From Takakia lepidozioides (lineage: Eukaryota; Streptophyta; Takakiopsida; Takakiales; Takakiaceae): a DNA stretch of 64,000 nt. The first letter of the stretch is position 1; every line of letters starts with the position of its first letter. This document shows, piece after piece, positions 31,146 through 42,980 of the stretch. The notes below the pieces were generated by a model. It searched no databases, was not told the DNA's origin, and saw only the letters and a list, made by a program, of their open reading frames with translations. The DNA lies in NCBI GenBank assembly GCA_030704615.1, contig CM060731.1:36084001-36148000 (forward strand). The letters are read 5' to 3'. The translations under genes were made by a program, and so were the position numbers.

Positions 31146-33600
31146 GTGGAGAAACCAGTACCTTTCTCGAAGGATACCGATGACAATGGTTTTGCAATTG
31201 CAGAGGATCATCTCCTATCAACGCATTTCGAGTTCCAGTATGGTGTTGTGTGGCTCAAAAGAGAGGTTTACGGTGTCGATGGGAAATTGATGAAGTATGT
31301 TTTCCAGAAACCGGATGAAAACGCACTCATGAGTCAGTGGAGAGTTCCTCCAGGAATCCTCCAGGAAGATACAGGGTTCTTGGAGCTCCTCGCCGGCAGT
31401 CGATTGGTTCGTATGTGACGCCGGGAACTATTGCTTCTGTTGTTCAAGACAAGAGGAATGTGGTCGTGAAGACGGAGCCCACAACTTCCAGACAAATTGT
31501 TGAGCTCTCCGACTCCTCGAAGAAGGACATTCCGAAAATTCCTTTTGTGGTTCCTTCTCCGGTGGTCGTGGTGCCGGAATTGAAGGACCTGTGTAGTGTC
31601 ATTCCTAAACTGAAGTCAATGGGAGGAATGCCCGGTTTCAAGAGTGAATTGCGGGGGATTGACTTAGACACTGTCCCTATTGAGCGTGTGCTGTACCTTC
31701 CGGGGACTTTTGATGGGGATGTCGTCTTCGAGCTGGCTCCACCTGGGCGGGGTGGACCTATTTCGAGCCTCATGCACGGAACGGACAAGAGACACGATGG
31801 ACACCCATGGTGCAGAACGAAGACATCCAATATTCAAAAGCTCGTGTTCAGGAGAGCGGTGTGCAATGGGCACCTGAGGTGCGAGAATTTGAGTTGCAGA
31901 CGTTTCCTGCGGTCAGAGGTTCAGAACCAGAGTGAGTGAGAGGGTGTCGCCGAGAATCCTTTCAAGCCCGGTGAAGCACCTCCAAGCTCCAACACTTTTG
32001 TTTGCAAGTTCTGCAAACGAGCACCTTCATGTGTGGCAGTGTGTGGAGCAAGAATGTATTATGTGGTACACCATTTTCCAACCTTGACTAGAGCCGATGA
32101 GCATTTCAGGTTCCACAACCATCCAGTGTCGAAGGGGGACTACAGGGAAAGTGTTGAAACAGTGTCCAGGTTGATAAGACAAGAGTATGAGAGCAATCCA
32201 ACAGCCACCACCTCCACAATTGTTCTTGGAGCAAGCAAGACTTTCTTGGAATCCCATATTCTTAGTGAAGGAGATTTTATGGGCAGGAAACTCGACGGGC
32301 CAGCCTTGGACAATGTTATGGATCACTTCTCTACCTTGAGCTCGCCGAACATTAAAAACCAGGTGAATGCATTGAGGATGGGCTCTGCTAACAGAGGGTA
32401 CGTTGATAACATTTTTGAGTTGAAGCGATGGAGCAGATATAACTACATTCAAGAGAGTTTGTTCCCAGGTCAAGGGTTGAACAAGTGTATCTTTTCAAAA
32501 TGTCCACAGCCGGGTGGGGCAGCAGAGTCAGTCTTGTGAAGCGCATGCAGAAGGGTGACGATCTTCAAAACTGTTTCCTTATGTTTGATCATGTCAAATG
32601 AGTGAAAGACTCGACTACAATGGCATGTCATGTTTACGATCCTTTCTACCAGCGAGTCATGACAATTGCAGTGTGTGACATGCAATCAGAGGATGCGGAT
32701 TCGCAGCAGCTAATGTGGAGAAGTCTCATTTGCGTTATGGACTCCCAAGGTGTCCCATCTCCAAATTTCGCTAGATTTATGGCCGACAGTACTCAAGTGA
32801 ATTTCAATGCTGTTCGTATTGTGTTTGGATCAGGAAATCCAAAGGTGTCAATGCCAGGAAGAGAGCGAACATGTCTTTCCCATTGGACGCAGTCCCTTGA
32901 GAAACATACAAAAGTAGACATCAAACGGGAAATGCAGCCTACTCATCTTAGGCTATGCAAACAGTACAAAGATGCCAAAAGCATGGCAGAGGCAAATACA
33001 TTGTTCCAGACAATTCGTGCCTGGTGTTACTAATCTGGGGCTGCATCAGAAGACAGTATGAGAGGCTAGAAGACTGGCTGGTATTTTGGCACTTCTGGTA
33101 CAGACAATGGGGAGCATGCATGACAACGGTGCGTGGATTTGAAAACTTGCAAATTTCATTGAATTTGTATCAATCTCCAATCATGTCTGTTGTGGTGGGG
33201 TATGCATGTCCTCTTTCTGATATATGTTTTTTCATTCTGCAGCACTTCTCAATTGAGGAGATGGCGGACATGCCCTCTTGCAATCTGGCGGAGACAGTAC
33301 ACAATGTATGGTTACAACAATCTGGAAAGCGGGGCCGGGATTTGTATGTGGCGACGGCAGATGATCTGATTCGAGCTCTACTGCAACAGACGAGATATCG
33401 GGAGTTCTTGCAGGATGGCGTTGGTGGCAAGGGTCCAGACAAATCCGAGTTGATATTGCGAGCAGCAAGAAGATCAGGGGATCCGAACAAGATTGCCAGG
33501 GCTATCAGCATGTGTGCGGAAGGAACTCCACTGGTGTCCAGAGTTCCTGATCTGGAGGGTGAGGAGAGATTCGGGTCTTGTAAACGGAATGTTGTGCGCA
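31146..33600 (+). pseudogene. DDE (MULE-like) transposase-like pseudogene
   Basis: A long decayed reading frame. From 31146: HFEFQYGVVWLKREVYGVDG. After a frame change near 31390 comes an N-terminal region, then a Cys/His block HPWCRTKT, RRAVCNGHLRCENLSCRRF, VCKFCKRAPSCVAVCGARMY and HNHPVS. This is a zinc-binding layout like FLYWCH/GCM/WRKY-type transposase domains. Next come FMADSTQVNFNAVRIVFGSG, MFDHVK before TTMACHVYDP with MTIAVCDMQSED, and ERTCLSHWTQSL, which together suggest an RNase H-like DDE core. Defects: in-frame TGA at 31937 (probably Trp), a frame change near 32485, in-frame TGA near 32600 (probably Arg), and more breaks near 33030-33080. The C-terminal exon from ~33240 reads FSIEEMADMPSCNLAETVHN. 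The MULE-like assignment rests on motif layout alone. Confidence 0.55.
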
Positions 33601-33840
33601 TACATATCGCTACACAACTACATCGCTGACCAGAATCACACAACACATGTGCACACCAAACACTAGTCTATCACTAGTCCACCACTAGTGCACCACTAGG
33701 CTGCCACTAGACAACCACTAGTCAGCACTAGTGCAACCACTAGTGCAGCCACTAGTCCACCACTAGTCCACCACTAGGCTGCCACTAGCCACCACTAGTG
33801 TAGCCACTAGTCAATCACTAGGCTGCCACTAGTCCATCAC
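33597..33840 (+). repeat. ACTAGT minisatellite with conserved leader, copy 1
   Basis: A ~65-bp leader (CGCATACATATCGCTACACA to ACACATGTGCACACCAAAC) is followed by degenerate 11-13-bp units centred on ACTAGT or ACTAGG. The same leader and array recur at 41172-41495. The leader overlaps the 3' end of the transposase-like remnant. Confidence 0.85.
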
Positions 33841-34683
33841 AATGATAAAGAAATGAATGATACAAACATACAAGCTCTTTCAAACTCACATACTTGCACA
33901 TGAAAACATCACTCATATATTAAGTCGAGCCAAGTGCACCCCACGCCATGGGGAATCAACACTACGGCTCCATAGCTAGACGCGGTGATGCTCAACTCGA
34001 GGAATATGAGCCCACCGCGATCTGCCGTGAAGACCCGGGGGGTGCACTCTTCATAAAAAGACCATATCACGTGCGTGCATCAGCCAATAAAAAAATACCC
34101 CTGTATATAGGTTACTTCATGAATTTATCATATGTATATATATACTTTAAAATTTATTAAACCCCCTAAAATATTTATATATAAAAACATTTTAATAAAT
34201 AACAACACCCTGCTGTATGTATTCATGTGTTGATTCAGAATATAATAAACCCTTTACTTATGTATAATTTTTAATACAAAGCTATAGACAAATTATAGAT
34301 CTGATTTTAAAAAGATCAAAATAACTCGTGTAACCAATAAAAATTAGTGTAAATTTTATTTTTTGTTTATAAAATTATTAAAAACATGATGAAATGTGTT
34401 GAGAAATGTGCCTTCATTAGTAGTGCCTTGTTTTATCAATTGTGCTGATGTCGCTGTTGTTTCCACTTAGGCCAGAACAAGAAGATTTTTTTTAAGAAAA
34501 GGGGGGTGGATTTGTGTGCAGCAGTTGCTACTGCTGCTCCTCTCTCCCTCCCCCGTTTTTCTTGGCCTAAATAGGGGGGAGAGAGACAGCAGCAGCAGCT
34601 GCTGCTCTCTCCCTGCTTAGGCAAACAAAGAGAAAAAAAAACAATAATAGTAATAACAGATCTCGGTGCTCCCACATTTGACA
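33841..34683. other. AT-rich intergenic region
   Basis: 34030-34180 resembles, in inverted orientation, 40870-41030 (GGGGGGTGCAC, TATCACGTGCGTG, AATACCCC). 34385-34460 resembles 37480-37565, a fragment of the OSB-like array intron. No gene seen. Confidence 0.45.
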
Positions 34684-35100
34684 TACATGTTGACGTGGGT
34701 GCTGTTCAGAATGACACCTGATATAACCCTAGCTTTGACAGCATCACCATGGACCTCTTTGCCTTTTTCGAGGGCTGCTTGCATGGTTGTTCATGCATTA
34801 TAAACATAAACGAACATGATATGGTCCAACTTCAAGCCTTCCTGCATCATTTGCTCATAGGTCTCTGTGTCAAAGTCTTCATCTTGCACCCCTCCTATGT
34901 ATATCCTGCATTCATCACGTTCCACAACACCACATCTTGTTCAACCATTTTGTCAAGACATTGCATCTAGTTAAACCACCTTGCTACACCCGCTCTTCAA
35001 TTACATGTCCACCAAGGTAGGGCTCAGAATGACACCTGATACAATTCCAGCTCTTACGATGTCACCATGGACTTCTTTGCCCTTTTCGAAAGGGTATCAG
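34684..35100 (-). pseudogene. PPR protein fragment, decayed
   Basis: The minus strand reads KGKEVHGDIVRAGIVSGVIL, several stops, TYEQMMQEGLKLDHIMFVYV and ALEKGKEVHGDAVKARVISG. These are pieces of PLS-type pentatricopeptide repeats, related to the larger remnant at 36114-37195. Confidence 0.75.
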
Positions 35101-35105
35101 GAGAG

Positions 35106-35107
<2 letters not shown>

Positions 35108-35138
<31 letters not shown>

Positions 35139-35268
35139 CCCCTTAAGCTCCCGACGCGATGAATTCGAGGTCAGATGGTGGGGTCAACTGCAACGTATGA
35201 CTAATACCAGATATCCTAAGTTAATCGACTCTATATCTTGGAAGCAGGACTGCCCTGTAGATTTCAAA
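35108..35268 (+). mobile_element. (CT)n microsatellite joined to a LINE family A fragment
   Basis: 35112-35138 is (CT)n. 35140-35268 closely matches 14066-14170 of LINE A (LSSRRDEFEVRWWGQLQ, then IDSISWKQDCPVD). Confidence 0.85.
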
Positions 35269-36113
35269 TAGTTTGGATTTTAATTTAATGTCCCGGTAGC
35301 TATATAAACTATTCTAAATGTCAAATTGTTGTACAAGGAAGAATAAGCTCATGTGAAATGTCGCGGCCCTTTGCCTTGAGGGCAGGGGGTTGGGACGCAG
35401 AGGGGCTGCCCCTGTGGTGGGGGCGGTGGCAGCAATAGGTGTTGGGGGCTGAAGCACCCTTGAGTGCCCAAAGGCATTCAAGGAGGCGGAGGCGCTCACT
35501 AGGTGGAGCCCCGCACACCGGGTTGCGGTGGGGGTGGCTCCACAAGGGGTGGTGGTAGCTTAGTGGGACTTAGTGGGGGTGGCATAGGACTCACCATGGG
35601 GCGGAGACCTGGTGGTGGGAGTCGTGGGGAGTCTTGGGACTCACCATGGTCCAATGGGGCCGTGGTGGGAGGGCCAAGACTCACCGCGACTCATCACCGG
35701 AAATCGAGGGTCTTCGTGGTGGTTCGCCATAAAATGGCATGGTTGTTTGTGAAACCCCCACGGACAGTCACAGAAGTATATATAGGGAGTAGTAACCCCG
35801 AGAACGGTGCAAGCCCGTTGGTGACCAAAAACTAGTGAGTAAGCGAGCGAGCCGGAAAGCGCCCAAGGAGTGGGGAGCTATTCCAGACTGCCATCTACCA
35901 AAGGGAATTTCCACTAGGCCTAAATTGGTGGAGGGTCTGGTGGGAGAGTAAAGGGGGACCGTTATGTCCCGGTGAGCAGCCGAAGCTCCAAGTTGGCCCG
36001 GTGGCCAGGTTGGGAGTTAGGCGCGCGCATCAAAGCGAGTAACTATGACTTGAAGGGGAACTTACCGAAGTGAGGTACGCGACATGAAATGTGATAGGAC
36101 ATACAAGTTGTTG
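35269..36113. other. GC-rich stretch of unknown nature
   Basis: G-rich with many GGTGGTGG and GACTCACC words (35500-35700). A TATATATAGGGAG motif at 35775-35790 is followed by GC-rich sequence to 36090. It could be the leader of a retroelement. No coding match was recognised. Confidence 0.35.
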
Positions 36114-37195
36114 TTAGGTGCTGGTAAAATGCACGGAAAACATTATACTGCTCAGATGGATCCCACCTGCTAGCTGCAGCATAGATATTTGATAGCAACA
36201 CATAAGTCGCGGCATCCTGTTCGGCATCATGTTCATCCTACGTGAGGATAGATGTTGCCGCACGTTTAGCCATCTCCACATTGCCATGGATTCTGCAGGC
36301 ACCAAGCAAGGCCTTCCACACCACAACATCTGGATTGATGGCATTTTATTAATCAAGTCCACTGCCTCATCCAGTTGTCCCGCACGTCCAAGAATGTCCA
36401 CCATGCAGCCAAAGTATTTACTGTCAGAGTGACACCATGATCTTGACTAAGGGAATTGAAGTAGTGTCTTCCTTCATCCAGTAGGCCAATGAGCCGCATG
36501 CAAAGAGAACACATATAAAGGTGATACTGTCCAGCTTCAAACCGTTCTTTTGCATTCCTTCAAATAGTTGCAGGACCTCCCTATGACAACCAGGCTGGGC
36601 ATATCCTGCAATCATCGCGTTCCATGACACCACATTTTTGTTCAGACTGCATATTGTCAAATACTCCCTTTGCATCCTCAATGCATCCACATTTCGCATA
36701 CATGTCCACCAGGGCAGTGTCCAGAATGACATTTGGTATAATTCCAACTTTGATGATGTCACCGTGCACCTCTTTGCCCTTTTCCAGGGCTGCCAGGTTT
36801 GCACAAGCATTGCAAACGCACACAAACGTGATGTGGTTGTGCTTCACCCGTTCCCCCATCATTTGCTCATAGGTCTCCAAGGCCTCCATCCCGCGCCCCT
36901 GCTGTGCATATCCTGCAAGCATGGCGTTCCATGACACCAAATCTTGTTCCGCCATATTGTTGAACACTCCCTCCGCATCCCCAATGCTCCCACATTTGGC
37001 ATACATGTCCACAAGGGCAGTGTCCATAATCACATTTGGTACAATTTCAGATTGACATGCAACCATGGACCACTTTGCCCTTTTCCAGGGCTGCGAGGCT
37101 TGCACACAAACATTATGTGGTCGGGCTTCACCCCTTCCCCCATCATTTGCTCATAGGTCTCCAAAGCCTCCATCCCGCGCCCCTGCTATGCATAC
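36114..37195 (-). pseudogene. PLS-class PPR protein pseudogene
   Basis: Minus-strand segments in three frames: GVKPDHIMFVC, then VPNVIMDTALVDMYAKCGSI, DLVSWNAMLAGYAQQGRGME, HITFVCVCNACANLAALEKG, a second TALVDMYAKCGCIEDAKGVF, a frame change near 36620, VVSWNAMIAGYAQPGCHREV, and a further change near 36430 before MVDILGRAGQLDEAVDLINK. These are ordered PPR L, S and P repeats leading towards an E-type end. Plant PLS-class PPR proteins bind organellar RNA, often as C-to-U editing factors. At least two frame breaks and no complete N-terminus make this a pseudogene. Confidence 0.85.
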
Positions 37196-37854
37196 CCTGA
37201 GGGACCTGCCAGCCTGTACCCCCCCCCCCAAACAATGAGCACACCACTATCAGTGCCCTCCCTCTCTCTTTCTCTTAGCAAGAATATGTGAAGGAGCAGG
37301 GATGGAACGTGGGTTCAGATTCATGCAAGAGGGCTGCATTTCAAGCACAAAACTACCCATGATTCTTTGCCCTGCCCCCTGCAGCTGCTGCCTTTAGTTG
37401 ACAATCTACGTCTGCTACTCCTTGTAACCTAACATGCATTCACCTCGACATGAAAATTTAGGAGCGACTCTAAAAACAAGGTGAAATGTGTTGAAGAAGA
37501 TACCTTTGAACGATAGCAGTGCCTTGTTCTATCAATTGTGCTGCTACCGCTGCTGTTTCCAGTTGACCATCTACCCACGCATTCCAAATCCTGGCATGTG
37601 GACATCGTAGCATGTCAGTCTATAATACATCTATGGAGCTGTGGGTTGATGTGATGGGAAGATCGGGCATGATGCCTCAACATGGAAAAAGACCACCACT
37701 GACAATTAGTATACTACAGCTGTCTTTGACTTCAGCCGTCCTGTCTTCATAAGCCTCTTTCCCCTCAAGTTCAGCACCTTAAATCAAAAAATTGAGACAA
37801 CCACCTTCTTGCCTAATCTAACCTTAAGTTGAAACACTCATCATCATAAGTCTG
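37196..37854. other. Spacer with an OSB-array intron fragment
   Basis: 37450-37565 (GGTGAAATGTGTTGAAGAAG and flank) is homologous to the intron part of the array at 37855-40620. Nothing else recognised. Confidence 0.5.
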
Positions 37855-40830
37855 TTGAGAATGTTAATTAGGCAGAAATAGGTTGAAGAAGAAGGTGCCC
37901 TCACCACATTGTCCTTGACCTTGTGTCATGACCCAAGGAGTATTTGACCGAACATCAACCCAAAAGGACTTCTTGTGTGTGCAGTTTGTGACTGCGGCAT
38001 CTGAGAATGACATCTGATAATCGGACAGGCATTCACCTTTTTGCCTCGGTTGTCCCACCGTTGGCTGCGGTCAGAAAAGTATTCATCCCACAACTTCTCC
38101 TCATCTCTGTTACCTGTTTTGGATACTTTCCCATTGGCAGTATCATGTCAAAACCAAAGGTTCACTCAACCAGCTAACATGCAGAATTCAACATGGAAAT
38201 TTAGGGCAGATTCTGATGAGAGGGGAAAACAGGGTGAAATGTGTAAAGAAGGTGCCTTCTCCTTATCCATGTTATCTGTTTTTGGTTACTTTCCTGCTAC
38301 CACATCGGTAGTAACTTGTCAAAGTCACTCCTAACCACCACAGATCCACCCAACGAACTAACTTACAGAATTCAATATGCACCTCAGGGCCGAGTCTGCA
38401 GCCTTCAGAATGACATCTGGTAATCTGACAGGCATTCACATTTTTGCCTCGGTTGTCCCACCATTGGCTAGGGTCAGAAAAGTATTCATCCCACAGCTTC
38501 TCCTCATCTCTGGTACCTGTTTTTGGATACTTTCCTGTTGTCACATTGGCAGTACCATGTCAAAGTCACTCCAAACTACCAAAGGTTCACTCAATCAGCT
38601 AACTTGCAGAATTCAACATGGAAATGTAGGGCTGATTCTGATAAGAGGGGAAAACAGGGTGAAATGTGTTGAAGAAGGTGCCTTCTCCTCATCCATGTTA
38701 TCTGTTTTTCGATACTTTCCTGCTGCCACATCGGCAGTAACTTGTCAAAGTCACTCCTAACCACCACGGATCCACCTAACGAGCTCACTTACAGAGTTCA
38801 ATATGCATCTCAGGGCCGAGTAAATGAGAGGGTAAAACAGGCAGAAATAGGTTGAAGAAGAAGGTGCACTCACCACATTGTCCTTGACCTTGTGTTGTGA
38901 CCCATGGAGGATTTCACTGAACATCAACCTCTTGTGCGTACAGCTTGTGTCTGTTGCTTTCAGAATGACATCTGGTAATCTGCAGGCAATCACCTTTTTG
39001 CCTTGTTTGTCCCACCATTGGTTGGGGTGAGAAAAGTATTCATCCCATAGTTTCTCCTCATCTCTGTTACCTGTTTTTGGATACTTTCCTGTCGTCACAT
39101 TGGCAGTACCATGTCAAAGTCACTCCAAACTACCAAAGGTTCACTCAATCGGCTAACTTGCAGAATTCAGCATGGAAACGTAGGGCTAATTCTGATAAGA
39201 GGGGAAAACATGGTGAAATGTTTTGAAGAAGGTGCCTTCTCCTCAGCTATGTTATTTGTTTTTGGATACTTTCCTGCTGTCCCATGGCAGTAACTTGTCA
39301 AAGTCACTCCTAATCACCACAGATCCACCCAACGAGCTAAAGTACAGAATTCAACATGCATCTCAGGGCCAAGTCTGATGAGAGGGGAAAACAGGCAGAA
39401 ATAGGTTGAAGAAGAAGGTGCACTCACCACATTGTCCTTGACCTTGTGTCGCGACCCATGGAGGATTTCACCGAACATCAACCTCTTGTGCATACAGCTT
39501 GTGTTTGCTGCTTTCAGAATGACATCTGGTAATCTGCAGGCAATCACCTTTTTGCCTTGTTTGTCCCACCATTGGTTGGGGTCAGAAAAGTATTCATCCC
39601 ATAGTTTCTCCTCATCTCTGTTACCTGTTTTTGGATACTTTCATGTCGTCACATTGGCAGTACCATGTCAAAGTCACTCCAAACTACCAAAGGTTCACTC
39701 AATCGGCTAACTTGCAGAATTCAGCATGGAAACGTAGGGCTAATTCTGATAAGAGGGGAAAACATGGTGAAATGTTTTGAAGAAGGTGCCTTCTCCTCAT
39801 CGATGTTATTTGTTTTTGGATACTTTCTTGCTGTCCCATGGCAGTAACTTGTCAAAGTCATTCCTAATCACCACAGATCCACCCAACGAGCTACAGTACA
39901 GAATTCAACATGCATCTCAGGGCCGAGTCTGATGAGAGGGGAAAACAGGCAGAAATAGGTTGAAGAAGAAGGTGCACTCACCACATTGTCCTTGACCTTG
40001 TGTCGCGACCCATGGAGGATTTCACCGAACATCAACCTCTTGTGCGTACAGCTTGTGTCTGTTGCTTTCAGAATGACATCTGGTAATCTGCAGGCAATCA
40101 CCTTTTTGCCTTGTTTGTCCCACCATTGGTTGGGGTCAGAAAAGTATTCATCCCATAGTTTCTCCTCATCTCTGTTACCTGTTTTTGGATACTTTCCTGT
40201 CGTCACATTGGCAGTACCATGTCAAAGTCACTCCAAACTACCAAAGATTCACTCAATCGGCTAACTTGCAGAATTCAGCATGGAAACGTAGGGCTAATTC
40301 TGATAAGAGGGGAAAACAGGGTGAAATGTTTTGAAGAAGGTGCCTTCTCCTCAGCTATGTTATTTGTTTTTGGATACTTTCCTGCTGTCCCATGGCAGTA
40401 ACTTGTCAAAGTCACTCCTAATCACCACAGATCCACCCAACGAGCTAAAGTACAAAATTCAACATGCATCTCAGGGCCGAGTCTGATGAGAGGGGAAAAC
40501 AGGCAGAAATAGGTCAAAGAAGAAGTTGCCCTCACCACATTGTTTTTGACCTTGTGTCATGACCCATGGAGGATTTGACCGACTATCAACCCAAAACAAC
40601 CTTTTGTGTGTGCTGTTTGTGTCTGTAGTCAGGTACTGTCGGATTTCTCTGTGAGAACCACCACGGTGCAGCTGGGCAGACGGAGATTGACACACGGCTT
40701 GCCCCAACCAGCGCGCGGCAGAAGAGGACAACGAAGTGAGCGCGTTGCAGAAGAGGACGAGGACTGCGCAGCGGATAGGGCTTAGTAAGGCGGGAAAAAA
40801 AAAAACGTCTCAAAAGGAATTTGAGCACGG
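37855..40830 (-). pseudogene. OSB-like (organellar ssDNA-binding protein) gene remnant with tandemly amplified PDF-motif exons
   Basis: OSB proteins bind single-stranded DNA in plant mitochondria and plastids and carry C-terminal PDF motifs. On the minus strand the unit exon reads EEKLWDEYFSDPNQWWDKQG, KKV-ACRLPD, then DTSCTHKRL. The oldest-looking ends read FWVDVRSNTPWVMTQGQ (37905-38058) and FWVDSRSNPPWVMTQGQ (40530-40600). With PDYRHK at about 40640 they spell a PDF motif. Full-type exons: 39982-40196, 39428-39642, 38874-39088. Shortened: 38395-38533 and 37905-~38130. The unit repeats every ~554 bp. Within each unit a second, truncated exon start lies ~300 bp away. Most copies have a frame shift plus TGA before PPWV, and the copy starting at 39642 has lost its AG acceptor. 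An Arg-rich N-terminus (MLKFLLRRFFFSRL at 40828) resembles an organelle presequence. No OB-fold domain was found. Confidence 0.65.
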
Positions 40831-41171
40831 GATGCCGCGGCGGGTGAATGAAGACCTTACCGGTACACTACATATCAACATCTGTAACATTGTCCCAAAT
40901 ATATATATATATATATATTTAGGACTTTTCCAACCCTTTTATATATACATAGTCTGTATGTGGGGGTATTTAATAAACCCCCTTCTGTTCACGCACGTGA
41001 TAGGTACATTAAACCTTGGTGCACCCCCCGGGCGTGAAGATAACAACGCGAGGTGCCCAAACATGTATTGGCCCCTGGATTGACACTTGGGTCAATCCCA
41101 AATGTCAATATATAAAAGCTAGTTATTTCCTAGCTAACTTCACACTAGTGGTAAAATAACTTGACAGCTGT
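40831..41171. other. Intergenic with (AT)n and GGTGCACCCCCCGGG
   Basis: A short (AT)n at 40899-40917. The region 40870-41030 is an inverted relative of 34030-34180. No gene seen. Confidence 0.4.
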
Positions 41172-41495
41172 CGTGCGCATACATATCGCTACACAACTAT
41201 ATCGCTGTCCATAATCACACAACACATGTGCACACCAAACACTAGTCTATCACTAGTCCACCACTAGTGCAACCACTAGTCCAACATTAGGCTGCCACTA
41301 GCCACCACTAGTGCAGCCACTAGCCACCACTAGTGCAGCCACTAGTCCAACACTAGGCTGTCACTAGCCACCACTAGTGCAGCGACTAGTCCAACCACTA
41401 GGCTGCCACTAACCACCACTAGTGCAGCCACTAGTCTACCACTAGGCTGCCACTAGTCACCACTAGTGCAGCCACTAGTCCATCACAATCGCCCC
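41172..41495 (+). repeat. ACTAGT minisatellite with conserved leader, copy 2
   Basis: Same leader as 33597-33660, then a longer array. Here the ACTAGT/ACTAGG units form a higher-order pattern of roughly 46 bp (CCACTAGTGCAGCCACTAGT, CCAACACTAGGCTGCC, ACTAGCCA). Confidence 0.85.
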
Positions 41496-41746
41496 CCTAG
41501 CTAGCGCTTAGGTTCCTCTAAGTCCAGGTAGCCATAAGATGTGATAGTGGCCATAGCCTCACTAAGTCCTCCACCACTGTCCCTACTACACTCAAACTCA
41601 ATAGATCAAGAGGCCGGTACAAGAGTTGCCCCATCGTTAATCGCCGTCTTGCAACCTGTGAACTTGAGCTTGAGATCTTGGGTATTGACTCCTATGAGCT
41701 TGGCCTCCCATGCCTTGTGAGCTGCCACTAGTCATATCCACTCCCA

Positions 41747-42980
41747 CTATCCCAAGCAGTGTGGATATAACCAATTTCCATCAAGAACCCTCTCAAGAGG
41801 TGGTGTCAAGCATCCCGTGTACCAACCTCTTGAGCATTGATCACATACCAGCATAGTGGCGGCACCACGAGCATGCCCACATAGCATGCAACGCAATCCT
41901 GCAGGTACCACTGCAAGGTTGGGATCTATCCTCCCATCCACATGTGGAAGGTGACATGGCACACAATTACGCACATGGTCCTTCCATATCATGCTATCTC
42001 GACCCTCCAGAATCAACACTCCTGAAGGCTTCACCTCTCTGACCCTTAGAATCATACGTCCTGCTGTGACATCCAAGGTCGTAGGCGCTCTCTGCTGCAG
42101 ATACACATAGTCCCAAGGGTGGAAACGTCAAACACATGGCCGATATCCCCCTCCACGTATAGTGACATACCTCAATGTGTCTCGGTGTTGGGCAATAGCA
42201 AGATTCTCAAAAGCCATAGGCATGACTCTCTTGAACAACTCTGCCCGCTGGGCACATGCTTGTGTCCACACATCTGGATCATCAAGGTTGAGGACTACTG
42301 CAGCCTCCCTGCGAATAGATGTAGGCGAATCCTGCTCTCGGCCAAAGAGAAGGAAATATGGTGAGAAGGAGACAAATGATGCTTGCTTGCTAAACCTGTA
42401 GCCCATGGCTAACCAAGGTACCTGAAAGATCCCAATCTCCTAGGTGTCCCTTTTGCAAGCCATACTTGCGCAAACCCCTCTTTACTGTCTGAACCACTCT
42501 CTCTGCCAAGCCATTGGCCTCATGATGATCCCTAGAAGTGGTACGGTGGTCTATCAAGGCTTTATCACGCAAAGCCTGAAACACCCCCAAGAACTCTCTC
42601 CTTTGGTCCGTGAGTACCTCAGCTGGAGCACCGAATCGGCTAAGCACGCGATCCAGGAATGCATACGCAGCCCCCTCACTAGCCTTGTCAGACAATGGAA
42701 CCAACTCAATCCACTTGAAGAAGTGCTCCACCATCACCAACACATATCTGTGGTGGCGCATCATCAATGGCAACGGCCTTGCGAAGTCAAGACTCCACTT
42801 GTAGCCCAATCCCATGATGGGTAAAAGATGCAACTGTGGTGTAGGGGCGTTGAATGAAGCACGCACCATGTCACACACCATGCACCTAGATACGAACTGT
42901 TGCACCTCTATGTGTATACCACGCCACCAATACTGCCCCTGCAGTAAACTATGAGTGCGTCGCACTCCAAAATGCCCCAA
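41747..42980 (-). pseudogene. Ty3/gypsy integrase remnant with a C-terminal PHD-like finger
   Basis: From 42980 downward: the HHCC zinc region (GHFGVRRTHSLLQGQYWW ... CMVCDMVRA), then the DDE core with Asp in WSLDFARPLP, Asp in VLTDQRREF and Glu in HHEANGLAERVVQTVKRGL. After a frame break near 42400 a second segment reads FLLFGREQDSPTSIRRE, the usual post-core region. After another break near 42110 the last 119 codons end with CMLCGHARGAATMLVCDQCS then RGWYTGCLTPPLERVL and a final CxxHC. That is a PHD-type C4HC3-like layout in the place where many gypsy elements carry a chromodomain. Two frame breaks make it dead. The protease, RT and LTRs were not seen. Confidence 0.8.

Noticed and set aside
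33597-33840. Possible CRISPR-like array (regular ACTAGT repeats)
   Set aside because: Units are short, degenerate and without unique spacers, and the DNA is plant nuclear. It is a minisatellite.
35503-35835. Gly-rich 110-codon ORF
   Set aside because: Composition-driven open frame in G-rich DNA, no recognised domain, no promoter or splice context.
35820-36100. rRNA-like fragment (GAGTAACTATGACTT)
   Set aside because: A short resemblance to large-subunit rRNA around that word, but the flanks do not match rRNA as I know it.
36624-36934. Plus-strand ORFs over the PPR region
   Set aside because: They are antisense shadows of the minus-strand PPR reading, which alone makes sense.
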